64,000 nucleotides of DNA from Portulaca oleracea (taxonomy: Eukaryota; Streptophyta; Magnoliopsida; Caryophyllales; Portulacaceae). Shown here in pieces: positions 45,341 to 57,000 of this stretch; position 1 is the first letter of the stretch, and each line of letters opens with the position of its first letter. The DNA lies in assembly GCA_029582165.1 (NCBI GenBank), contig CM055874.1, positions 31,564,383 to 31,628,382 of the forward strand, in the 5' to 3' direction. The translations under genes were made by a program, and so were the position numbers. The notes beneath the pieces are model-generated. The model did not search any database, was not told the origin of the DNA, and was given only the letters and a program-made list of their open reading frames with translations.

Positions 45341-47037
45341 TACCATGGCTTTTGAGAAGAAAATGTCTCCGTGGTTGAGTGCTCTCTCCAAAAGCAAAAA
45401 GGAAGAACTCCAAAGGTACAATCTTTCGATTTTCTTGAGTTTAAAACAAGTAGTCTTGTTTTTATACTTTCTCTACTCATGCATTGTGTTATGGGATCCT
45501 TAATTAGATGCATGTTTTTCATTTTGGAGATATTTGAACTATGTCTTTTGGTGGAAGAGTGGAATGCTTTCTTGGGCGTAGATTCACTAGCTTGACCTGC
45601 GCTTCCCATTCCTTTTGATGATACACCCTCGAAATTTAAGCGCATGTTGCGACTACCCGAGAGGGCATTAGGGAGTATTTTGATTGGCGGGAAAATTCAT
45701 CTGCCAGCCTTGTTAGAATATTTCCAATCACCCTAAACCTTAAGCCTTGGTCCTGAGATTGGGGTTAGGGCGGTGACATTATGTATTTTGGCGCATTCTT
45801 TTTCCACCATGGGGGTTCGGGGGCTATCCCAGTGTGTTTAATGAATGTTTTGGACGACACGAGAGGCGAAAAAAATCTTATTCCTTTGGTATTAGGCGAA
45901 ACCATCATGGGTTCGGACGAACAAGACAAAATAGAGGCAAGGCGCGAAAGCCCCCTTTTTCTTCAGGTATGATTATGTCTGTTTTTGGAACCATGCCAGC
46001 AGTAGGGGTGTCCAAAAGCGGTTAACCGCTATTACGGTTAACCGCTTTTGTGGTTTTAAGTTTTTCCAAACCTAAACCGTAACCGCCTAAAGCGGTTAAC
46101 CGCTTTTGAAAATCGGAAACCTAAACCAAACCTAAACCGGCGGTTAACCGCATTGACAATGCGGTTAATCGCGGTTAACCACGGTTTGCTCCAATTTCCA
46201 AATTTTTCTAGGTTAAGGTTTAGGTTTTTTTTTAGGTTTTTTGGGTTTTTTTTTAAAAATTATATATAACCGGTTAACCGCGGTTAACTGATTTTCCAAA
46301 ATTCAAAACCGAAACCTAAACCGCATATACCGGTTTGGTTAACCGAAACCATAAAAATATAAAATGCCAACCGGTTAACCGGTTTAACCGGTTTGGTTTT
46401 ACCGGTTTACGGTTTCGGTTTGCGGTTTAGGTTAACCATGGACACCCCTAGCCAGCAGGTATGCTACTCTGCCCGATTTTTTTTTTTTTCAAAATTACGC
46501 GACTTCTGTCTTTTTTGCACAGTCATGACAGAGTCAGGTCTGGTCAGGCCGGCAAGTATGTAACTCTGTCCAGACCGGGATCAGTCAATTGAATTCTGTC
46601 AGCCACCACTGCATGCCTACAAGTATTTTGGATGTTCAATCATCCCGGGTATCCTGCAATTCTGTCTCGGGGTGATATGACAGACTGTCGAGTTAGAATA
46701 CCTCCAGGTATTCTGGTCGGTTAGTCAGAACACCCCCCCCCCCTTTTTCTTGATGAAAGTCCTATTCTTTTTTTATATTTTCTCTTTTAGGTTTCCTTGT
46801 CTGATCTGATTTCCTTTTATGCAGATTTGGCTAATGGAGCATCTGAAGCAAATGGCTCCTCCCTTGACCGCGGTGGACCGTAAAGTGCACAGAATCGTAC
46901 ATCGTAAACTTCACCTATACAACAAGGAGTCCATGGTTGCTTGGATTAGACACCTCAAAAAGAGTCCTCCCGATGATGGGTGGATTGAGTGGTGGGGTGT
47001 CCCTCACTATGTCTGCCCACATGCATGGGTTTAAGAC
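45341..47037 (+). pseudogene. Plant-mobile-domain (PMD) gene remnant
   Basis: The start is probably the ATG at 45344 (MAFEKKMSPWLSALSK). Later sequence has the style of the transposon-linked plant mobile domain (aminotransferase-like) family: an EEWNAFLG stretch, LPERALGSILIGGKIHLPAL, a central VLGETIMGSDEQ and LFLQ. The coding part then reaches a GT donor at 45967 and resumes after a TGCAG acceptor with IWLMEHLKQMAPPL (46825) to 47034. Stops lie at about 45595 and near 45735, and the first part needs another intron or frameshift. These proteins are carried by, or derived from, plant DNA transposons. No transposase is visible nearby. Family assignment is by eye. Confidence 0.6.
46003..46450. 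mobile_element. hAT-type MITE in the PMD intron
   Basis: The 448-bp element begins TAGGGGTGTCCA and ends TGGACACCCCTA, perfect 12-bp inverted ends. GCCAGCAG flanks it on both sides (45995-46002 and 46451-46458), an eight-base duplication. The interior is full of GCGGTTAACCGC and CCGGTTAACCGG palindromes. No coding capacity. Confidence 0.92.
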
Positions 47038-48335
47038 ATTATTATTTGGTTATCAAAAAATCTATATCTAATAAAAATTAAGTAATTAATTATTAAAGAT
47101 AAAGTAACAGTTTGTTATTATTCAATCAACAAATTGCTATTAAAAAGGTAAAAATTTATCTTGAACTTCAAAATTTAAAATGATTCCATGCTTATATTTA
47201 AGAAAAATACTTTCATCTTTCTAATAGCCCCAATTTCTATACTAAAATATCATGTTATACCTTTGATTTTTTCAACGAAATATCAAAACATTCAACAACG
47301 CCATAAAAACCAACACAAATGACACACGTGTTTATAATTGAAAAAGTCAGAATATGTCTATACAATAGAATAATATTGGAGTATGAGAAGAAGCTAACAC
47401 ATGGTGAGCTTCAAAACTACTTGGCTAAACCAACATAATGTCTAATTAAGCAATTGGATAATACTATAATGAAAAAGAATTATATACTGACCAAAACTAT
47501 AAAGATATAATGTGTCATATATGGCTTTCTTCTTTACAACATCATCAACAATACAAAAAAAAAAAGATGACTATAATCTATAATATAATAATTATGAAAT
47601 ATTTAAAATTTAAAACCCTTGTATGGGTGCGCTTTGCAGAGTTTCAACCGATCATTTTACAGATCATTAATTTTTCACCAGTCAATTTCCCGCTTAGCCT
47701 CACTCATTTTAGTTGTCCATCAAGTATCTACCTTATTCGAATACATTAGTTATATAGATGATAATAATAATAATTTACCTTATTCTATCCGAATACATTA
47801 ATTTTTCACCTGCTAGCTAGTTTCCCGCCTAGCCTCATGTGTTTTATCCGTCCATCATCAACACCTTCCTCCATTCTAAAATGTTAGTTATATAGATGAT
47901 AATAATAACAATTCATTTTACCGATACATTTCTAAATCCTCCATAGTAAAGTAGTAAAGTACATCGATATCAACCTCAACACCATAACTATTTGCATTTA
48001 CCGTATTGTTGATTTCCCTCTCTCGAAAAAAGGTTGATCTATAATTATATTAAGTATTATAAAGTATTGGTATAGTAAGAAGATGCAATTATTTGATTAC
48101 TAATAGAGTTTGTTAAAAGAAATGGTATGTGGATGTTTAAACCATATTTATAGAAAGTCATTATCAAGTACCAGTATTGTAAAAAAGATAATGAAATAGT
48201 ATCGATGAATTTTGAATGTCACGGTTAATGCTTACCTTGGTGAAATGGTTTAAATATGTTGGGGAACATTTAGTAACATGCAATAAGAAATCAAGTTATT
48301 AATACTGTACGTTGAGGAATAAATGTGATTAGATG
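47038..48335. other. AT-rich intergenic region
   Basis: No gene, RNA or clear transposon seen. It contains 'GATAATAATAATAA' microsatellites and a partial duplication of 'TCACCAGTCAATTTCCCGCTTAGCCTCA' type (47677 and about 47806), each followed by ATTAGTTATATAGATGATAATAA. That duplication of about 130 bp suggests a small unclassified repeat. Confidence 0.5.
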
Positions 48336-48526
48336 CTACCCCCGGTTCCATAATACAGTCCATTTTTTATTTTATATGGAGGTTCATAAATGATTGTCCA
48401 TTTTATTACATTCAACATTAAAATTCTTCTCTTTCCTCTAAAATTAAAAAACAAATATTGCACTAAATGATGTTCCCTTGAAAAATTTCATTTCCTAGGA
48501 GGGGCTATCATGTTGGACGGAGGGAG
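48336..48526. mobile_element. Stowaway-like MITE
   Basis: The right end is GGACGGAGGGAG followed by TA; the left end (CTACCCCCGGTTCC) is a degraded copy of its inverse, CTCCCTCCGTTCC. About 190 bp, no coding. These ends and the TA target are typical of Tc1/mariner-derived Stowaway MITEs. Confidence 0.65.
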
Positions 48527-48571
48527 TATTTAACTTAGAGAATGTCGATGTTGCTGCTGATGATGTTAATA

Positions 48572-48960
48572 TACTCCCTAATTCCTATTAATTTGTCCAT
48601 TTAATTAATTTTTATCATTTTATTGTCTCTAATCATTTGTCTTGTATATAATTTTTACTAATTTCATTTTTGTACTCTCCATCTCTCATAATTAAATGTT
48701 TCCAATTTAAACAATTTTATAATTATTTTCCTTAATTTTATTGGTGATTTTAAGATCTTCTAAACCCTTGGCTGTTTGGTGAACACAAAAGAAATGGAAT
48801 TGGCAAGGAATGGTTTCTAGTTCCTATTTTATCTGTTTGGAGAGCACTTTCCAGAATGGAATTGCAATTCCAGGGAATTTGTTATCCCTCCCAAATAGAG
48901 GGATTAGAAACCTCCCAAATATGGGGGGAATATGCTATCCCTTTTCTTCCACAATAAAAC

Positions 48961-49016
<56 letters not shown>

Positions 49017-49603
49017 GTAAATATTAATAATTATTACTAATAATTAATTATTAAATTCTATAATTAATTAATAATAATTGATAACAATTGGAAATATAAT
49101 ATATAATATTTAATATTTAATAATCAACATAAATATAAATAATAAATAATAAATTGTTATAATTAGTAAATAAAAATTTATAATAAATAATAAACAATAA
49201 ACAACAAATAATAAGTAATAAATAACTGTAAATAATTATAATTAGTAATAATTAATATAATAAAAAAATAATAATTAATAAACAAAAATATTAAAAATTA
49301 AAAATTAATTAATATTATTATAGTTAACTATTAGTAATTGATAATAATTAATAATTAATTAAAAGTAAACAATAAAAAATAAATTATAAATTATAAGTAA
49401 TATTTTATTATTAATTAATTATTAATAATTTATAATTGATAAACAAATAAAAAATAATTCATAAATAATTAATTTTATTAATGACGATTAATAATTAATA
49501 ATTTATAATAATTAATAATTAATAATAATATGATTAATTAATATGTAATAAATAAATAATTAATAATTAACAATTATTCATTATTAAAATTTAATCATTG
49601 TCA

Positions 49604-49662
<59 letters not shown>

Positions 49663-49816
49663 TAATTTTGATTCCATTCCACTGTTCACCAAAACTTTCA
49701 TTTCAGGGTTCTAATTCCATGCCCAACCCCTAGGATTCTAATTTCACACCCAACTCATTCCAATTTTCTCTCCAAACAGACCCTCAAAGTGATAAATAAA
49801 TATGAATGGAGGAAGC
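48572..49816. mobile_element. Second Stowaway-like MITE, split by another element
   Basis: The left end is TA-CTCCCTAATTCC and the right end is GAATGGAGGAAG. The intervening sequence is far too long for such a MITE, because an element of about 1 kb (48768-49787) lies inside it. Confidence 0.5.
48768..49787. mobile_element. MITE-like element with GGNCTGTTTGG ends and (TAA)n blocks
   Basis: The left end has GGCTGTTTGGTGAAC and then AAATGGAATTGG; the right end, inverted, has GGGTCTGTTTGGAGAG and then AATTGGAATGAG. The interior is extremely AT-rich with two long TAA/ATA microsatellites at about 48963-49013 and 49605-49661. The ends resemble PIF/Harbinger (Tourist) MITEs, though I could not settle a three-base duplication. 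Confidence 0.55.
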
Positions 49817-50779
49817 AATTAACAGACCTAGATTAATAGCAATAATGGATCAATCATATAAAGAATGATTTATATTTCTTTAAAAAATTGATAGATAAGA
49901 AAATTTATAATGATCCTAATGAATAGTCGTAGAATACAATTGCATTTTGAAAGATTGACATAAAATCATGTGTTGATGACTATATATTAATACATTTGTG
50001 TTAAAAGCGCATGTAAAGAAGGTATAAATAGTTATCTATTTCTATCTTGTAAATGGAGAAATTTAATTTCTTCTCATGGAGTAATGTTTGTGTTTTTATT
50101 ATTAAATTTTAACCTTTGTAGCAAAATAAGCAAAACGTACGGATGTCATAAAAATAGTTTGATAATAAGGGTTGACAAAAATATTCACGAAAGAAGTTTA
50201 GTTATACATGGGATGCTACAGATACTATCTTTATAGTTATTATTGTTAGTGATAACAATCAATTTCTAGGATTGAACATCTATAGATAAGGAGAGAGAAA
50301 TTAGGAGTCATACTCTTGTGAGATATCTTTTTGTAACTACTGGATTAATTATCCATGCGAGAAAAGTAATTATCACATTTTATTTGTAATTTTATTGGCT
50401 AAGACCTCCCGCAAATCACTTCGGTTTGAGTATTTCAAAATTCAAAAATATTATTTTTATATATTTATAGATAGATTTGTAAATCCAAGTTAATATGGAG
50501 AATCTAAAATGAGTTTTGTGCCACAATTTTTGAAAATTGTAATCTTCCTATATTTTGATGTTAACTTGATTTAGATTTGATGAAATGAAACAGGAATAGG
50601 ATCATATTTTCATTCTTTATTCGTTTATTTAAAAAGAAAAAAAAAAGGGGGGAACGCAGGAGACATTGACCCTAATCCCTAAGACAAGTACCATTGTTTT
50701 GATTGTATGTAAACAAGGTTATTAATTAAGTGTTAATTAGATTTAGGTTGGCAAAAGCAGTTAATTAGTAAGTGGAGAT
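49817..50779. other. AT-rich intergenic region upstream of the HSD/D gene
   Basis: No gene found. It probably contains the promoter in its right part. I could not identify a clear TATA box near a transcription start. Confidence 0.4.
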
Positions 50780-51018
50780 TGTGGAGAGAAAGAGAGAGAG
50801 AGATCTGTGAATTGTTGTGAGGGAGGTTGTGTTGTCGTGGTGGCAGCGGCGGGGATGGTGGTGGCGCCACACTCCTGACTCATGCTCATCCATTTCTTCT
50901 CTGTGTTGGGCTCCACCATACCAATACCAATACCATTTCCTCCATTGTCTCTGTCTGTGTTTCAAATTCACCCCCGCCATTTTCTCACTGCTTAATTAGT
51001 CCTCTACTGACTGACTTC
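50780..51018 (+). other. Probable 5' leader of the HSD/D-reticulon gene, with two small uORFs
   Basis: A GA-rich stretch (GAGAGAAAGAGAGAGAGAGA) is followed by GC-rich then C/T-rich DNA up to the start codon, typical of a plant leader. An ATG at 50855 opens a 7-codon frame ending at 50878. A second at 50882 opens a 37-codon frame ending TAA at 50993-50995, 23 bases before the main ATG. Neither is in frame with the main start. The transcription start is not known, so their presence in the mRNA is inferred. Confidence 0.5.
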
Positions 51019-54000
51019 ATGGAGGACGATCACGTCGGAGCCGAAAACCCTAACCCTAAAAGAACCACCTGCGTCGTCATCGGTGGTCAAGGCTTCATCG
51101 GACGCTTTCTTCTTTTGAAACTCCTCCGTCTTGACAATTGGATCATCCGAATTGCCGATTCTTCACCCACTCTCCATCTCGACCTCCCACCCCCCATTTC
51201 CCACGCTGTCTCCACTGGCATTGTCTCACACTTCCAAGCTGATGTTCGTCATAAATCTCAACTCCTTCAAGGCATGTTTTCCTCTATTCATTTTTTCTTT
51301 CTTTCTTTTTTATCATCTTTGGGCATCCTCAAATTTTAACCTCTTTCATCAACAATGTTGCTACCATGTCACCTTCTTACACCTCTTCCCTCCTTCATCT
51401 TCGTTTCCCCGAACTTGCTTTGCCTACATTCACTAGCTGCTTGCTCGACATGGGCTTTACCCGCCAAATTGGGACCCACCCTGGTTCTCCTAGTCTTGCA
51501 CATTTTGTGCTTCAACCTATATTTGAGAAATTATGAATCAAGTAGAGGCTTGTTTGTTTCTGAGTCTAACCAGACTTCATCTATGGGCATCTTATGAAAG
51601 AGTATTACCATGAGAATTGAGACCCCTTTTTCTATTATTTGGCATTTGTGGGTTGGAAGTTGGAAGATAGGTTCATAATGCGTTGGAAAATTATGCTATA
51701 AGGAAAATATTGCCCTCCACGCACATATTTTTTAAAGGGTATGCAAATGTATAGTAAATGCAAAAATGTCCTGATGGTTAATAAGGGACATGTGTTGTTG
51801 TCTATTTCTCGATTTCATTGCCTTGTGGTTGGTTGTAACTTCTCTGTTGGCAGTCATATTTATGTGATTAAGGAGTAATGACTCAGTTGTTTTTGTCTGT
51901 TGTTCCACCTTGCAGCTTTTGATGGTTCCTCTGTTGTTTTCTATGTTGAAACAATTGATGGATCCGCGCACAATTTCTATGAATGTTACAAGCTCCTTGT
52001 TCAAGGTATTTTCCTTTGAAGTGAACGCCATGCTTAGTGTTAGAGTATAAAACCATCATTGGGCTTGATGGTTCCACATGACATCAGAGCCAGACTGAGT
52101 AATAGGTCTTGGGTTCAAATCTTAGCAGCCGCCCATGTTTACTTGCGCATGGTTAAGGAGGCCTTTGCAACATCCACACTTCAAGCGCATTTGCTTGAGG
52201 GGGGGGGGGGAGGGGTTAGAGTATAAATCATTGGGCCTTTAACCATGAGCTTAAGCTTTTGGTTGAGATGATTCCACACTTAGATTGGAGATCCTGATTG
52301 TCACTTCGTATTCCTGTTGTTTACCAGGTGCAAAAAATATTGTAACTGCTTGCCGGGAATGCAAAGTAAAATGTCTAATATACAACAGCTGTGCTGATGT
52401 TGTTTTTGACGGTTCACACCATATACGAAATGGGGATGAGTCAATCAGCTACCCCTTAAAAGTAAGATTCGTCTTCAGAGGCTTCATTTTTTTAATGATA
52501 TATTTTTTGAAACAAGTTGGAATTTGTGAACAGTATGAAGACATTCTGCTAGAGATGAAGGCACAAGCAGAGGCAATAATATTGGCTGCCAATAACAATG
52601 ATGGGCTACTAACGTGTGCACTCCGTCCCAGTAATGTCTTCGGTCCGAGAGATTCATTTATTGTGCATTTTCTGGTGAAGCAAGCAAATTCCTTCTGGGC
52701 CAAGGTCTGGTAATTTTTCATTCCGAAATTTTCTCATTCTGGTGTGTTGTATAGTTTCTCAGTTTTGTTTCGAGAGAGGCGCGTGTGTGTGTGTTTGGGG
52801 GGGGGGGGGTGTTGTGTGTGAAGGACAGGGAGATTGCAGATTATTATTTAGTAGATTAATGGTTTGATTTGCGAATATGTATGTTTTTATGTGTATATTT
52901 TCAATTTGCAGGCTTTCTTCCCTCTCTGGTCACTCACCCCTCCCCCCAAAAGGCCCTTCTGTTTACAATGATTTCCCACTGTCTTTATAATTTTTGTTTG
53001 CTTCAGAAGTGTTGCATCTTTTAATCGCTATCAGGAAGCTGTAAAATTTCTACCCCAGCAGATCAATTTTCCTATCCTCCTTTTATGAATTCTGATTAAT
53101 AGATTTGGCATGGATTTTCCTATCCTCCTTTTATGAATTCTGATTAATAGAAAAATCTTCAATTTCAGTTTAAGTTAGGCAGTGATGATAATCTGTCTGA
53201 CTTCACATATGTTGAGAACTTGGCCCATGCTCATGCCTGTGCTGCAGAAGCTCTTGCTTCTCATAATGTTGATGTGGCCGGAAAGGTAATTCAATGTATT
53301 TAATGTTCTTTCTTAATTGGTTTTACTTATGGCCGTTTTCTGTATTTATGTAAATAATATACTTAAATCTATACTTTTGTAGGCATTTTTCATCACAAAT
53401 CTGGAATCCAGGAACTATTGGCAGTTTGTTTCTCAAATTTGTGAACGCTGGGGATGTCAAAGGTGTGTTGAAGGAGCTCTTTTCTGTCTTGAATGAATCT
53501 TATCTTCTTGTAAGCTAGTTATAATCGTTCCTGGAAGACATAAAGGATTCCAGGCACATTTTGATTCCCCATTCCCTTCATCTCTTTGGGAGGGAGGAAA
53601 GTTCGGGTATGGTTTCCCTTGGTACCATGAATTTATATTTCTGTTGTAGAATTTGTGTCCTGAATAATCAACATGATGTTTCATTACTAAGATTGTTGGA
53701 GTTGCATCTAAATTGATGTTATATGAGATTCAGATGGTGAAGTGCTCTCTTGTCCTTCTTTTTTAATATATTGACCTGCCGAAGCACTTTATTATTTCTT
53801 AGGTGGAACAAAAAAAAGAGGGGGGGGGGGGGGGGGTTTGGTATCTCATCTCCAAAAGAATCAGAGTAACTCTTATAGTCTTGCTATTGAAAGCAATAGT
53901 GGCCTGTGGGGGAGATACCTGCAAAATACATCAACCAGGTTGCAGTGTGGTTGCCTTCATAACCAATTATTTGTACTTGAACCTCCCCTGGTCATGAAAA

Positions 54001-57000
54001 CATTTTTTAATCAGTCAACTATCTCATAATGAAGTATGTCAGGAGCAAAGCTCTTCCTGTTTCATTGCAACTTGCATAGCCTCAACTACTAGGAGCAAGT
54101 CCACCTCCAGTACTGAGCGTTCCAATTCTCCCTTCATGCTTGGCTCAACTTTTGTAGTAATCCAAGCACTCTGCTCAAGTGGCCATGCATTACTTTTTTG
54201 CTATGTGTATGTTTTATGGTATTACATTTTTGTGGAGTTACGCAAGTGCCTGACATTCATTGCTAGAACGTTTTGTTTTTGCTTTCAAGTTTTAATTGTC
54301 TACTTTGGTGGATATGGCTTTTTTAGGTCACTTTTTTTTTTAATTTTTAAAAGCAGTATGTGACTTGCATAACATGATATAGTTCACTGGCATTCTCTGG
54401 GTGAAAGTAATGCATAAAAGTTGCATAATTGGTCTTCATGGATATTTCATTTTTGAAGTGGCATTTTCTTTGCTGTTCTTGTTGGTGCTTGAGCAACTGT
54501 CATGTCTTTTGGTGAATGGATCCCTGAGGAGTAGTACTATAGAAAATGGGAAGTGGAAGCATCAAATATGTGATGCAATGATGCGACACAAGTAGTTCAT
54601 ATGGCACCAGTTAAGGAGGTAGACACTTCGGAGAAAGTATTGGCTTGAAATACTTAAAGTGAATTTGAATTATTTTTTTGTTTGGTTATCAGCTTTTGAC
54701 ATTCCACAATATACTGAAAAGTTTGCTCCTTTTTTGGTTGCAAATGCTCAGTGATTAGACCACTGATACTGTTTTGGTTGCTTAGTAATTCAGATTATTG
54801 CCTGTAGCCTTAAGTTTGGTGTCACCATTATTCTGTGCTTTTAATTAATGACAGTGAATCTTTCTTATTGCATGATTATAATATAGGCCAAGTATTAGAC
54901 TCCCTACATCCGTGATCAGCTTCATACTTCCAATGGTGAGGTGGACACGCTCTAATTTGGGATCAGAAAGTGAAGTTAGTGGTTTTTTAGCATCTGCTCA
55001 ATTCGTTGTTGAATCAGGAATATTCACCAGAACTTTCAACTGTTCTGCCGCTAAAAAGCACATCAAATACTCCCCTGTTGTCTCCCTGGAAGTAAGTCAG
55101 TCATCTAGTCATTATGCCCGACTTCTACTTACTGCTGTTTCTATTTGGGCTTCCATTCTGTAGGTCATGTCGAGAATATGGCAGGGTTTTTGAAGCATCA
55201 AAAACTTGGAACTGACCTCTAAGCTTGCTTGGGTGAAGTTGCATAGATCTGGATGATGTATCTTTCTAGATCCTGGGTTGGCTAAAAACCCAATATTCAG
55301 ATTGTTGTTTTCTGGTTAAGAGTGTGGGGCCACCCCTTCAAAAAGGAGGGTCTAGAATGTGATGTCGCTACCATTGTTTTCCTACTTTGTTTGCATTAGA
55401 CAAGAAAACAGTCAGGATATGTAATATTCATCTTTTAGGATAATAAAGCAAGGCTAATCAACTTATTAAAAAAAAAAAAGAAAAAGAGCAAGGCTAATCA
55501 TTAGCTGTATGTACCCTCACTATGCTTTTCAAGTACATTATGTACTGTGCCTCTGAATAAGTTCAACCTCTATGTACATAACTCTACCACTATCCTCATT
55601 TATCAGATGTACAACATGAAGTATACCAGGTCTGTATGTTATGTAATTATTGGTTTATGTTCATCTCTTACAACCTCCCTGTTTGCCTGGTTTTGTGCAG
55701 GAAGGTATTGCTTCAACTGTCAGGTCCCTTCCCAATTTGGATAAAGACTCATTGAGGTCGATAGAGGCCCGATTCAGTGAGCTATCAAAAGCCGATGAAA
55801 TCTTAGGATATGGAAAAGGTTTTAACTTTCACCTTTATGTCCTTTTTGGTCTACATTTTCTTCATCGTAATTTCCGCATGTTCTGAATTTTTGTTACCAA
55901 GGGCTGCACTGCACTTCTGCACTGAATATTTGGAAATTGCTGAACTTTTTTAGCTTCAGTATGAAAATGTAGTCTGCTGCATGGGGCTCACACCAAAGCA
56001 GGGAGTGTTAGGTTTCCAAGTGTTCTCTACAGTCTGGAAATGGCCTTTGATCCTTCTAGCCACTGAACTGTGATGAAAAATCATTCTGCCAGGAAAACTG
56101 CCTGGTGGATGAACTTCTTTGTTCTACATCACTTATCCCTTGCCTTGGATATTTGTATATTGTAAAGGGCAAAATGCAAAAATTATCAATTTGTACTTAT
56201 CCAGAACCAAGCATGCAAGTGTTTCTGAACAAAACCAATATACTATGAATCAGTCCTCCCTACATTATAGCAATCATGGTTATTGCTGCTGAATTGCTGA
56301 TTTATTTAGAAGAGGCTCTGTTTTCTTTCATTAGGCAATAGCTGATGTTAGTTACGCATCTGTTTCTCCAAAACTGCAATAACAATAATGCCTAGTTGAA
56401 ACTCATTAAAAAAAAAAAGACCACATGTTAAAATTTCTGAAAAAAATGTTGCTCAATTTGATGAATTAGTTCTAACATCAATGTGCTAAATTTGATCTAC
56501 TAGTCCAATTGGTTGGTGTTTACTTGTTGACTTGGCATGCTCAAGTCAACACTCTCTCATCAGTCCATCTGGTAACATTAGTCATAATGTTGCAATCTTA
56601 TTGTTAGAGCAAGGCTGTCACCATCAATTGGCCATCTTAGTAAATGGTATGTCAGTGCCTCACAACATTTCCATTGCTATGGTGGAATTTCTCTTGACTC
56701 TTATAAACTCCCTTTTTTGGCTAAAGAAATAACATTTGGCAATATGTGCTACAGATTGAAACCACTCATCAGGTATCATTGATCTACCATTGTGCCAATG
56801 GTGTTTGCTTTCCATTCTCATTGTCCTCTTCTGACTTTCAGCTGTGATTACTCCCTTTGAGAGTTAGCACTTAGTTTGGCAGTTTTTGGCATTACTTTGT
56901 GAAAAATTTGATGTATTGTTGGTTCCCTCCGTAGCAAGGTCCAATCTGTTAATATATTTGGTGCCTTTTTTGGGTCTAGCATTTTCAAAGTTCCTCCGCT

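Noticed and set aside
50827..51018. In-frame upstream extension of the HSD/D protein
   Set aside because: The frame is open but contains no ATG before 51019, and the residues are low-complexity leader sequence.
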